Positions 37,801-44,900 of a stretch of DNA of 64,000 nucleotides are shown here, in pieces. The stretch covers positions 8,340,446-8,404,445 of the forward strand of contig OY979727.1 of assembly GCA_963855995.1 (NCBI GenBank), read 5' to 3'. The position numbers were made by a program, and so were the translations under genes. Each line of letters starts with the position of its first letter. Position 1 is the stretch's first letter. Source of the DNA: Muricea muricata (Eukaryota; Cnidaria; Anthozoa; Malacalcyonacea; Plexauridae). The notes under the pieces are model-generated. The model did not search any database, was not told where the DNA came from, and saw nothing but the letters and a program-made list of their open reading frames with translations.

Positions 37801-38472
37801 CCCGCCACACCTGAAAATTTGATGCTCAAGCTGTAGCGTTATTGTCAGCCAGCATAACGATTTAGCCCGGCTAGATGCAAATATTATCATGCTCGTTGAC
37901 AGTGAAAGCGACTCGACTATCAAAGAAATTATTACTATAGGTATGCGTTAAAATATGCAGCTTATACAGTTGCTCAGAGACATGTATAACTGGATAGAGC
38001 ATTCCCCTGAATTCAATCAAACAATTGTGAAGCTTGAATATTTAAAATGAGATGAGATTTCCACAAGTCGCATCGTGACCCGTACAACGTGGCCAAATTA
38101 TTAAGGAAATGACATTGCACATTTAAGCGCTCATATGCATGCGCGTGCAATTGAATCAGTTAGAAATTCGTTATGTTGATCCTACCGCATTAAAATCACA
38201 AAATAGGAGAATAGAATTGTTAAGCAGTTTATACTAGCTCAGTAAACTTACGTTTTAAAAGATACTAGATATAGTCGTTTTAATGTTCAAATTGTAGGGG
38301 AAGATTATTTTACAAACATCTTTCTGTGAATATCTTTGCGCACCGACCTTTAATAAACATTACTGTGACAGTATATGGACGTTAAGTGGCGTTTCTAAAA
38401 ACTGTTCAACTTACCTAATGCATCATACGTACAAATTATCACAATGATGACGAGAGCTGCGTTAACTTTCAT
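19698..38472 (-). CDS. Gene A: secreted protein with 16 CCP (sushi) modules, 17 exons, about 944 aa
   Basis: The exons (listed singly) are a 58-bp signal-peptide exon followed by 16 exons of 168-188 bp. Each encodes exactly one CCP module: four Cys, a Trp before the last Cys, and the Gly/Tyr/Phe framework. All introns are phase 1, so any module can be added or removed without a frameshift. The summed coding length, 2835 bp, is a multiple of three. The N-terminus is a typical short hydrophobic signal (MKVNAALVIIVIICTY). The last module runs straight into a short tail ending KTS and a stop, with no membrane span or GPI-like tail, so the product should be soluble and extracellular. CCP strings are typical of complement regulators and adhesion or recognition proteins; the ligand is unknown. 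Several N-glycosylation sequons are present. It is transcribed toward the left, with gene B upstream and the unit C relic downstream. Confidence 0.88.
20392..20568 (-). CDS. Gene A CCP 15 exon
   Basis: 177 bp, acceptor TTTCAG|GTTTA, donor CTTG|GTATGT. The module contains DCPVVHKIDGGFAIRNESFH and ends PPPRCL. It has an NES sequon. Counterpart: gene B exon at 43,654. Confidence 0.9.
20569..22557. other. Gene A intron 15 (between CCP 14 and CCP 15)
   Basis: About 2 kb. It holds a half copy of MITE family 1 near 20,975-21,010 and the 'TGTCCC' foldback element at 21,403-21,762. No further CCP exon is seen. Confidence 0.5.
21403..21762. mobile_element. TA-flanked MITE with GGTGTCCC ends
   Basis: The 360-bp element begins CATGGTGTCCCAAAAACCCC and ends with the inverted GGGGTTTTTTGGGACACCCTG. 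The arms continue through AACTATTGAAA / TTTCAATAGTT. A TA dinucleotide flanks both sides (21,401-2 and 21,763-4), as expected for Tc1/mariner-type target duplication. It is non-coding. Confidence 0.88.
22558..22743 (-). CDS. Gene A CCP 14 exon
   Basis: 186 bp, the longest internal module; acceptor TTTTTTAG|GTAAA, donor CGAG|GTGAGA. The sequence runs KPKFCQEISMEYKRKV... to WSAPSPTCKLR. The counterpart at 45,650 in gene B has Pro instead of Gln after the first Cys. Confidence 0.88.
23399..23544. mobile_element. Foldback element
   Basis: GATAGACAATGATCACG and AGTGGAATATAGACTCCC on the left are matched in inverted form by GGGAGTTTATATTCCACT and the CATTGTCTATC end. About 145 bp, non-coding. Confidence 0.82.
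23547..23793. mobile_element. Second, adjacent foldback element
   Basis: TTAGAACATGATCACA and its inverted TGTGATCATGTTCTAA bound about 245 bp. Inner arms AGAGCATACTAATGAGCC and the inverted CTCATCAGTATGCTC form a nested hairpin. It abuts the previous element by a few bases. Confidence 0.78.
24040..24213 (-). CDS. Gene A CCP 13 exon
   Basis: 174 bp, acceptor TTTCAG|AAAAG, donor CATAG|GTATGA. KCSDPSGKTNATVIGNQFYH start; ends GTIPFCI. It is the KCSDP subtype, the same as CCP 8. NAT sequon. Confidence 0.9.
24681..24851 (-). CDS. Gene A CCP 12 exon
   Basis: 171 bp, acceptor TTATAG|CGCCC, donor TTAC|GTAAGA. Module APCPHMPEIQNGNITG to WTQKQPQCL. The counterpart is gene B 50,220-50,390, with the same donor. 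Confidence 0.9.
25730..25900 (-). CDS. Gene A CCP 11 exon
   Basis: 171 bp, acceptor CTCTTAG|CACCA. Module APCERILRVPAYGRITQQ to GVTPFCL. The donor is TTAT|GTAGGC, where sister exons have TTAG|GTAGGT or TTAG|GTAAGC, so it is weakened at the last exon base. It is a paralogue of CCP 4 (31,652) with one extra residue. Confidence 0.82.
26436..26606 (-). CDS. Gene A CCP 10 exon
   Basis: 171 bp, acceptor CTGCAG|CTGTA, donor AAAG|GTGATG. AVCRRILKIANAWIDGNG start; ends TTPTCK. W subtype (W(I/V)(D/E)G.G followed by DYVL.GE). Closest to gene B exon 59,703. Confidence 0.9.
26911..27206. repeat. Inverted repeat built on TCGAGAGTCGA motifs
   Basis: GAGTCGAGAGCAAAAGTTGA on the left and CGACTTTTGCTCTCGACAC on the right are inverted copies, with flanking GAGTAAC / GTTACTC. 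This is a foldback element in gene A intron 10. Confidence 0.7.
27456..27623 (-). CDS. Gene A CCP 9 exon
   Basis: 168 bp, acceptor TTCTAG|CACCG, donor TTAG|GTATGT. APCPPLPRLSDGYKYSTL start; ends DQVPRCL. L subtype (DGY.Y...HG.YV.F.CAYGH.LVGS). Closest to gene B exon 60,147. Confidence 0.9.
27624..28904. other. Gene A intron 9
   Basis: It holds plus-strand open frames, the longest at 28,380-28,694, with no recognised domain. No exon is supported. Confidence 0.4.
28905..29078 (-). CDS. Gene A CCP 8 exon
   Basis: 174 bp, acceptor TTGTAG|AAAAG, donor AAAG|GTACGA. KCSDPSGRSNAYVNDNTFYH start; ends TIPSCK. KCSDP subtype, counterpart of gene B 51,053. Confidence 0.9.
29241..29414 (-). CDS. Gene A CCP 7 exon (GC-AG intron)
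   Basis: 174 bp, acceptor TTTTTAG|TCAAT. VNCGDPGHPTNGLTTAIGG start; ends KNLPMCL. The donor is TTAG|GCAAGG, a GC rather than GT donor with an otherwise strong consensus. No counterpart was found in gene B, so this module is A-specific or lost from B. NAT sequon. Confidence 0.86.
29683..30080. mobile_element. Foldback MITE of about 400 bp in gene A intron 7
   Basis: The ends CATTGGACCATTCCCCAATTA / TAATTGGGGAATGGTCC...CCAATG bound long imperfect arms. These include TTTGTATTACGCGAG / CGTAATACAAA and GCGTTACCAC / GTGGTAACGC around a central loop near 29,880. It is non-coding. Confidence 0.88.
30217..30387 (-). CDS. Gene A CCP 6 exon
   Basis: 171 bp, acceptor TTACAG|GTCCT, donor AAAG|GTAAGG. 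GPCRRFASPANGEIVKDG start; ends SAVPRCK. Counterpart: gene B 52,273, which has one more residue. Confidence 0.9.
30516..30689 (-). CDS. Gene A CCP 5 exon
   Basis: 174 bp, acceptor TTCAG|CTCCT, donor GGAG|GTTTGT. APCKQFDARPFAGGYIKR start; ends NRLPSCG. No internal Met, so it is easy to miss. Counterpart: gene B 53,303. Confidence 0.9.
30690..31651. other. Gene A intron 5
   Basis: Contains the 141-bp near-perfect palindrome at 31,337-31,477. No exon. Confidence 0.5.
31337..31477. mobile_element. 141-bp near-perfect palindromic MITE
   Basis: The arms AGGCCGGTTTCCACTTCAAT through CGAAACGTAGCGTATTTCAT are repeated almost without error in inverted orientation around a loop of about 30 bp. TAA on both sides (31,334-36 and 31,478-80) is a possible 3-bp target duplication, as in Harbinger-type elements. 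Confidence 0.9.
31652..31819 (-). CDS. Gene A CCP 4 exon
   Basis: 168 bp, acceptor CCTTAG|CACCG, donor TTAG|GTAGGT. APCTRINSLAHGGITQQG start; ends ATLPTCL. R subtype (GFRHNE..KFECDRDYYL). Nearest to gene B 54,216; CCP 11 is a more distant paralogue. NAT sequon. Confidence 0.9.
31820..32689. other. Gene A intron 4
   Basis: AT-rich, with short TA runs near 32,010. The stretch at 32,460-32,650 matches 60,620-60,810 in gene B. MITE family 1, which precedes that stretch in gene B, is absent here. Confidence 0.5.
32690..32860 (-). CDS. Gene A CCP 3 exon
   Basis: 171 bp, acceptor CTTCAG|CTATA, donor AAAG|GTTGGT. AICIPIKSIRNGWVDGGG start; ends KKPTCK. W subtype. Nine residue differences from gene B 60,827. 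Confidence 0.9.
32861..34222. other. Gene A intron 3
   Basis: It is collinear with gene B 60,998-62,416, including the GGCGAGTAGCAAAAC and CAGTCAGTTCCATAACTAAT blocks, and carries a G run near 33,449. No exon. Confidence 0.55.
34223..34390 (-). CDS. Gene A CCP 2 exon
   Basis: 168 bp, acceptor CTCTAG|CTTCA, donor TTAG|GTATGT. ASCSPLPLLSDGYTYGAS start; ends DRMPRCL. L subtype. Almost identical to gene B 62,417 (differences A/G, L/Q, A/T, Q/R). NWS sequon. Confidence 0.9.
34903..35121. mobile_element. 219-bp MITE filled with telomere-like repeats
   Basis: The ends GTCACGATTTAGGGGTTGTT and the inverted AACAACCCCTAAAACGTGAC (with CTATTTTTAGA / TCTAAAAATAG) enclose about 130 bp of degenerate (TTAGGG/TTAGGATT)n. 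The matching intron of gene B (about 63,105-63,160) lacks the whole element, so it inserted after, or was lost since, the duplication. Confidence 0.85.
35220..35390 (-). CDS. Gene A CCP 1 exon
   Basis: 171 bp, acceptor TTTACAG|CTCTA, donor AAAG|GTTGGT. ALCPRIQTIENGWVEGNG start; ends GTPACK. W subtype. It differs from gene B 63,232 at only six bases, four of which change amino acids. Confidence 0.92.
36172..36425. repeat. Degenerate tandem repeat
   Basis: About five irregular units share GCGTACTCGATCCAAACAAAA followed by CGGC and TACGCTTTCT. Units have diverged and the spacing varies. Confidence 0.75.
36605..36986. mobile_element. Foldback MITE with nested inner repeats
   Basis: The outer ends ATATCAAAGAGTAGAGACTA and the inverted TAGTCTCTACTCTTTGACGATAT bound about 380 bp. 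Inside, TAGGAACATGGCGCCCATGA occurs twice in direct orientation, and blocks with AATACCGG and AAATATTTCCGG pair in inverted form. It is non-coding. Confidence 0.85.
37060..37545. repeat. Dispersed repeat, copy 2 (copy 1 at 7.14-7.58 kb)
   Basis: Shares ordered blocks with 7,140-7,575 (AATTTGTCGTT, CTAAAACCTTCTT, GTTTAGATGTT, an A run, and a short GC-rich hairpin ending GGAGTAA). Confidence 0.6.
38415..38472 (-). CDS. Gene A exon 1: signal peptide
   Basis: 58 bp from ATG (GACAGG before it, A at -3) to donor CATTAG|GTAAG, phase 1. It encodes MKVNAALVIIVIICTYDAL: a Lys near the start, an 11-residue hydrophobic core, then small/polar residues. Its phase fits the first CCP exon. The unit C copy at 17.6 kb confirms that the exon is a duplicated family feature. 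Confidence 0.88.
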
Positions 38473-39745
38473 CCTGTCAGATTGTAAATTTGTAGCGGAG
38501 TAAGAGCTTTAGTCTAGGCTCGTCGTCTTAACAAAATTCAACGTTGGACTTGAACTATTGTGCTGAAACAGGAACATGTAATTCAATATGTTTGAAGACG
38601 TCTTTCGTCAAGTTTCTATAGCCAGTAGGACGCCGAAAAACAATTCAAAAAGGTCGAATAAATAAGAGTATATAAAATAAAATGTTACTGATATAGCTAT
38701 AGATGAGCAGTTGCACTCGACTGAACTTGATTTCATAGGTTTTTCTTAGAATACACAAGCTGTAATTAGGTACACAATTAGCGTCACTTCGAGCTAATGT
38801 GAAATTTGAACAAAGAATAAAACAAGCTGAAGTTGCCCTGAAAGCCAGGCATACCATGTACATATCAGCATATGCCTTTTAACTGTACCTTATAGAGCTT
38901 AGCTGTCTTTGAAGAAACAGATCCAATTATTTACGTACAAATACCGCAAAATAGGTCATTTATGGTACATGGTTGAACGAGTTGGGATTAAAAGATATGA
39001 CAGGTGCAATATGCCACCTTTTTCCCAAATGGCGCCATCTTTGCCAGTTTAAGAGTAACAGAAACAATCGCAATTCTGCAACTGATGACAAAATTTGTGA
39101 TTAATGCACATGCAATAGTTAAAATAGTGCTTATCGCAAAGCTTCAATGTATGTTTTAGCACATAAACATTACCAAATTTCATTATTTTCATTAATTTTA
39201 ATTACTTAGTCGATATAATTTTCCCTAAATTAAACCAATAACTTTTGACAGAGCACTGACTTACTCTTTTCTTGAAAGCAGGATTCAAATAACATTGAGA
39301 TGTTACTCAGAAACGAAGCGACAACCTTATGGTGAAGGGCAAGTGGTATAACCACTTTGCCACCAATGTTCCACAACTGGTGCCCATACATGGGGGGGGA
39401 GAGGGATGGGAAAATTTGATCTGGACAGACTACACTGGCACTCAATATTTAACTGAATGCCTTTTGTTATCTTGGGTAGAAAGAGGTAGGGCCTATTTGT
39501 CATATATATCACAATCCACTGTTTAAGTTCACACGCGGTTCGATCTGTTCGACCTGCTGACGATGCGATGAACTAATCCGACTCTGTGCGTAAAGCAGTC
39601 GTTGAATCGCGAACGACTCGAAAGAGAAAAAAAAATGTAAATTAACCCATTTCAGGAGTACGTGATTATTGAATGATCCATAAAAGTAAACCATTTCAGA
39701 CCACATGATGTGAAAAATGTTAGTTTGACATGTAATTCACACACC
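38473..39745 (-). promoter_or_regulatory. Gene A 5' flank, conserved with unit C
   Basis: Collinear with 17,682-18,995. It is the likely promoter and 5' UTR. An AT-rich TTTTATATA stretch near 38,670 could act as a TATA element. Both copies also keep a CTG(T/C)TTCAG sequence about 95 bp (A) or 65 bp (unit C) upstream of the ATG that could be a 5'-UTR splice acceptor. Confidence 0.55.
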
Positions 39746-40248
39746 ACTCACCACAGCAAATTAGAAGAAGAGTGATTAAAGTGCTTGAAATTAAAACAGG
39801 TAACGCCACAAGTTTTACACTTTAATAACTAAGCGTTCGATTGATATCGATGACTGCGCGTCCCATAACGTACAAAACGTTCATGTAAAAATGAAAAAAT
39901 AATGGGCGAATACAGTAACACATAGGAACAAACGTTATTGTTTGAGAGATATTAATGGTGACTTGTAGCCCTTGGTATTTACCATAATTTAATATACAGG
40001 GTGTCCCAAAAAAATGCCCCCCCCCCCCCCCGTTAAACTGTGGAGGATAGTTATTTAAGCAATGGCTCAGCTTGTAAATTGTTACTGTCTAGCGAAAGTT
40101 TAACATCATATCGTCCTGAGTCCAAATTTTCAGATCAAAATGTTGAAATGTATTATTTTGCAGTAATTCAAAGAAGCAGGGTCAAAATTCTGACTTGTCC
40201 AAGTTTTGCATAATGTATTAACATTAAAAATTCCAAGAGGTTACTGTA

Positions 40249-40485
40249 CAGAGTGTCCCAGAAAAAAGTGACACTATAGAAATCATCTCATTGTTCTTAA
40301 ACCGCTCTCAAACGCGCGTGATTACACATCTGGGCATTTAATGAAATTGTATATTTACATTTAAGCATTTTAAAACGTTTTCGCTTCGTCCAAATATTTT
40401 AACGCCTGAGTAGCATAGTGCTCAGACATTCAGATTATAACAATATGTTAATTTCTATAGTGTCACTTTTTTCTGGGACACTCTG
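40249..40485. mobile_element. 237-bp MITE nested in the larger transposon
   Basis: The ends CAGAGTGTCCCAGAAAAAAG and AGTGACACTATAGAAA are present in inverted form on the right. A TA duplication flanks both sides (40,247-48 and 40,486-87). The opposite arm of the host element still shows the unoccupied site (GTTACTGCACAGTGTGAAAT), which proves the insertion. Confidence 0.93.
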
Positions 40486-40601
40486 TACAGTGTGAAATTG
40501 TTGAACAACACATTTAATTGACAAGGTTTACACATAACCAAATGGAACGTAAACTAGCTTAAATGCCATATCATCAATTTCTTCCTTCAACGTGTCCGCC
40601 T

Positions 40602-40859
40602 TTAAGTTCCACGCATTTTATTGCTCTTGTTCTCATGTCTCTCATGGCCATGTCTAGCCATACTCGTTCGTCGTAGTGCTACGAACGCATTAGCGATTCG
40701 CTCTCGTAGCTCGTCAAGATTAGCTGGAAGCGTTTTAAAACCTGGCTTCCTGTTTGGTGATAAGATAGCAACATAAACTTTCTTTGCTCCGGAGTAAATT
40801 GTTGTCCAACCATTTTTGAACAAAGATGACGCAAAAGAATGGATTGCACGTTCCTGCAT
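40602..40859 (-). pseudogene. Relic of a DDE transposase C-terminus (tentative)
   Basis: An 85-codon minus-strand frame sits in the centre of the CAGGGTGTCCC transposon. The stretch ending LPANLDELRERIANAFVAL resembles the '..NLEELK.RI..' segment near the C-terminus of Tc1/mariner-type transposases. The frame appears to break after FVALRR. It is too short and decayed to be active. The identification is by eye. Confidence 0.4.
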
Positions 40860-41738
40860 GTTTTATTTGTGCATATTTGGTAAAAAAACTTAAATTCTTA
40901 AGGGTATTTTAATTGAGCCAAATTCGTTTTACGTTGTGACATTTAAACTAGTTTACGTTGTATTTCGTTATGTGTAAACCTTGTCAATTAAATGTGTTGT
41001 TAAACAATTTCACACTGTGCAGTAACTTCTTGAAACTTTTAATGTTAATAAATTATGCAAAAATTGGACAAGTCAGAATTTTGACCCTGCTTCTTTGAAT
41101 TGCTGCAAAAATAACACATTTAAACATTTTGATCTGAAAATTTGGACTCAAGAAGATATGATGTTAAACTTTTAGCTAGAGAGTAACAATTCACAAACTG
41201 GCCTATTGCCTAAATAACTATGCTTCAAGGTTTAGGGGGGGGCATTTTTTTGGGACACCCTGCATAGTTTGTTTCAATAAACTTACCTCAAAAGAATTAA
41301 ACCTCAACATTCTTATAACTCAAAATCATATATTAATGACTAAAGCTAGTTATGTGAATTGACCTTCCTGTAACTTAAGTGACAAATAGAAGTGGGACTC
41401 AACAACTTAACAAGTTAACTATAACTTGAACGTCGAGCTATTTCCTGACAATGCTACAGAATGGTGGAGAATTGCTTTTCTGTTTGTAAAAAATCAGCTT
41501 AACTTAACTCTGGGTTAACGTAAATTGCAAAAAAAACCTTTTTCAAAACTTCGAAATATTTCCTCAGAAATCTTGCCTACATCAGTAGCAGTTTTGTTTT
41601 CTAATTTCTTCAAATAAAGTAGTAGGTTAAACGTTAACCCAGGGTCAGCACTAACTCAGCTTTGAACGTCAATCTAAAATTACCGAAAGGTTTGTTACTT
41701 CGTGAGTTGTGAACAAAACTACTCCAGAGGTCGCGATA

Positions 41739-41744
41739 TTTATC
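41739..41744 (-). terminator. Gene B polyadenylation signal variant GATAAA
   Basis: It aligns with gene A's AATAAA (19,653-19,658) in an otherwise similar 3' UTR. No canonical hexamer was seen nearby. Confidence 0.4.
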
Positions 41745-41804
41745 AATATATCTAAAGGTTATTTTCAAATTTTGCATCACTGTTTCATAAAATCTCGGAT
41801 AAAA

Positions 41805-41986
41805 TCAACTTGTTTTTTGGCAAACAGGCAGAACATCGGTCCAAGACCCATTATTACACCACATTGTGGCAGACCCAAGCATGGTGTAACCTTGGTTGCA
41901 TTTGAACACAATGACTCCTCCATGTTTGTTGCCAGATGACTTTTGGATAAATCCATTTTTTGGTGCACGAAGTTTTACACATGGTG
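41805..41986 (-). CDS. Gene B terminal exon (CCP b14)
   Basis: 182 bp, acceptor TTCATAG|CACCA. APCVKLRAPKNGFIQKSSG start; ends DVLPVCQKTS and TGA. Two residues shorter than gene A's. NGS sequon. Confidence 0.9.
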
Positions 41987-44900
41987 CTATGAATAAAATA
42001 TCGAAGGTGTAATTATGAATTTCATTATCATATGGCAAGCGATTTTTTTGCCGAATGGCGCAATCTGATTGGTCAGTTTGAGGTCCGGATTTTGCCGTAA
42101 TGCCCTCCGCTGTCCTCGCAGGGCATTACGAAATTTTTAATGCCCCATACCAAAAACCAAAACGAAACAGTAAAAACAGTAAACTAGTATTTTTTAGAAA
42201 TCATGTAAATTGCTGTAAGAAAGAGAAAGGAATGAGCGACGACGAACACTCAGAGAGTGAGTTTTATTACCCTGAGGAATGCAATTTAAATGTAAGTTTG
42301 CAAAATGAAAAATTCGAAGCAAGCGAATTTTTTTTTAAGCCAGCGAAGTTCTTAATAACAACGAGTATAAAAAACTTCAAAATGCCATAAAATAAACAGC
42401 TTATTAACCTCGACCGCTCGGTCTTTACGGTAAAATATTACACCTCGGTTTTGCCGTATTGACCGAACGATTAATATTTTACCCTAAAGACCTCGCTCTC
42501 GGTTAATAAGTAGTTATTATAAGTTTTACAAATGTTCTTATTTTACCGATGTGCCCAAGAAATCGACGATAGGCTATTTGGTGAGAAAATCAAAGCTAAA
42601 ATTTATGTAAATCACAGCAAAATCTGTCTTTGATTTACAGTATGATTTTAATAGTTAGCAATAGCTGTTATAGTAAAGCCTAGCTAGTTTCCATTTGGAC
42701 TGTCGTCGCAAAAATATTCTCTAAGATATCACATAGTCCAGGTGTGGTCTACCTTTTCTTTTGCTGGCTTTATTCAAATTAGTCATACTAACTGCAGATC
42801 AGCATACATATAGTCTATCACATTGGTCACTTTGATATTATATTCACGACTGAATACTGACCGCGTGTGCTTAATGAACAACAATAAATATAATTTAAAC
42901 ATTTTCGAACAGTCTGCGTTGTTTTTGTTATAATGATAAAATATTACTCAGGATTCTTACTCAAAGGTTTTCTTTAATAAACCTTTTATTTTTGCGACGT
43001 TTCGGACAGTTTTAGTATCCGTTTTCAAGCTTTTTACATGCTTAAGTTTACAAAAATCACCCCTACAACTACGAAACTGTCACCAACCGTCACTTGCTCA
43101 CGCATTTCAAAACTATCTATACGCTCGTGCTCATGCAAGTGTTTTTAGATTTACTATCTAAATATCTGTTTATGGCGTACGTCGCCACGTTGTTAATGGT
43201 TCATATATAGTTATTTAATACCACTTTCCCATTGCTTTTCTCTCGTATAGTGACTCTATTCCTTCCCTTGCCTTTCTTTGCCGTAACCCACACTCGCATG
43301 CTACAACCCTTGCTTCACCCCAAACGATTCCACTTCCACAATCAACACTATGCCTTGCAAACTAGCCGTCTTCTTTTCCCATCTGTTCTCTCGCTGCATC
43401 CAGCCTCCCATTCCGTATATCTTCGCCCGTCAACCTAACTTTGCTTTCGTGTTCCTTCTTCCGAGTTCCAAATAACCCGGAAAAAGGAACTCGGAGAAAG
43501 GAACACAAAAGCAAAGTTAGGTTGACGGGCGAAGATATACGGAATGGGAGGTTGGATGCAGCGAGAGAACGGATGGGAAAAGAAGATGGCGGGTTGGCAA
43601 GCCACGGACAAGCTATAGCAGAGTATTATTTAGAAATCATGCAGTTAACATACCAAGACACTTTGGAGCTAGTCTGTTCCATTTTCCGCTTTTACACAAC
43701 ATTCCTCTTTTCCCAATCATTATGTAATCAGGATTACACTGGAACACCACTCGGCCACCATGGTAAGACTCATTCCTGATCGCAAATCCTCCCTCGATTT
43801 TGTGCACAACTGGACAGTCAATGGTTACACCTAAATGAGGAAAAATACCATACATAATACACAAACATAAAGCTTAACTTGTTACGAAAGCCTATGCCTC
43901 TTTCTTCCATAGAAACATCTTTTTATTATATTAGTTCCAGTAGAATACAATAGCCCCATTGTCAACGCATAGAATGTAAACTTTTTTATCATAAACATCT
44001 CTTTTTTTCGGATACTTCTTGTTCGAGATTGAATCCATTACATGCACGCACCATCCCACTGCGGAAAGGTACTAGCTTTCCGTTTAAAAATGTAGCTAAT
44101 TCATACCTAATTTTGAAGAATATTTATCACCGCACATTTAATGGTAGCTATTTTTGTTGCCCACCAAAAGGATCATGTCACGAGCGTAAGGATTTCTTCC
44201 TCCAAAAACTCACAAAAGTCTTAGATGTGTTGGTGCAAGCTTCCATTTTATCAAATGTGAAATTTAGCGTATTTCTTTGTCATATTAAGTGTTCTAGGTC
44301 TATACAGGTAATAATAAACACAGCTCTTGCAGAATGAGAAACTGAGCTTACGTATGGAAAGCTTTGCAACAATATAATACTTATAAGTGTTGCAAAGCTA
44401 AATTTAAGTGTTGTTCACCAAGCAAATCTGCAAAAAGCTTGGTTTTTATTGCCTTTCGTGTTAAACATGTGTTTAAACAGGAATCTAATGCCCTGCACAT
44501 TTTACTTTTAACGCTGCACAAATTGGTTCACTTCACAGTAAAACTATGTAATTTGTGTGCAGCTTCTTATACTTAGGACTGAACAGTAAGCTGTGCAAAA
44601 TAACAACTAGATTAGATTAAGTACACATGCATATACTAATCAAAACTGTTTGCCTGCATGTAGGACGAGTTTTGGCTTGCAATATTATTATAGTAAATAG
44701 ACATCGACAAAAACTCGAGTCAGCTGAATAACTCAGGAACTGAAATTTGGTCGTTTAAATCAGGTTTAAATCATGCGCTATGCTGCCAGTGAAGTGTCCT
44801 TGTTACAACTTCACTTATCATTGCTATATAAATTATAAATCAGGAATGTTTTTAGGAAAATGTTATCTTGAGAGATTTATATAGAGAATAATACATGGGT

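Larger units (their letters stand above)
35391..38414. other. Gene A intron 1 (3.0 kb)
   Basis: The right-hand repeats (36.1-37.6 kb) are listed separately. The stretch 35,391-36,005 matches 63,403-64,000 in gene B. No extra coding exon was recognised between the signal-peptide exon and CCP 1. Confidence 0.55.
39997..41262. mobile_element. 1.27-kb DNA transposon with about 320-bp inverted arms
   Basis: It starts CAGGGTGTCCCAAAAAAATG and ends with the inverted form, each with a run of C or G just inside. TA precedes the left end; the right flank reads CATA. The arms pair along AAGAAGCAGGGTCAAAATTC and AATTGACAAGGTTTACACAT. The middle (about 40.56-40.92 kb) carries a degenerate minus-strand coding relic. 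The left arm was later split by the 237-bp element at 40,249-40,485. It lies between genes A and B. Confidence 0.9.

Noticed and set aside
42100-42390. Complete small gene
   Set aside because: Only a short acidic start running into a donor is plausible. The rest of the frame reads through the presumed intron, and no downstream exon was recognised.
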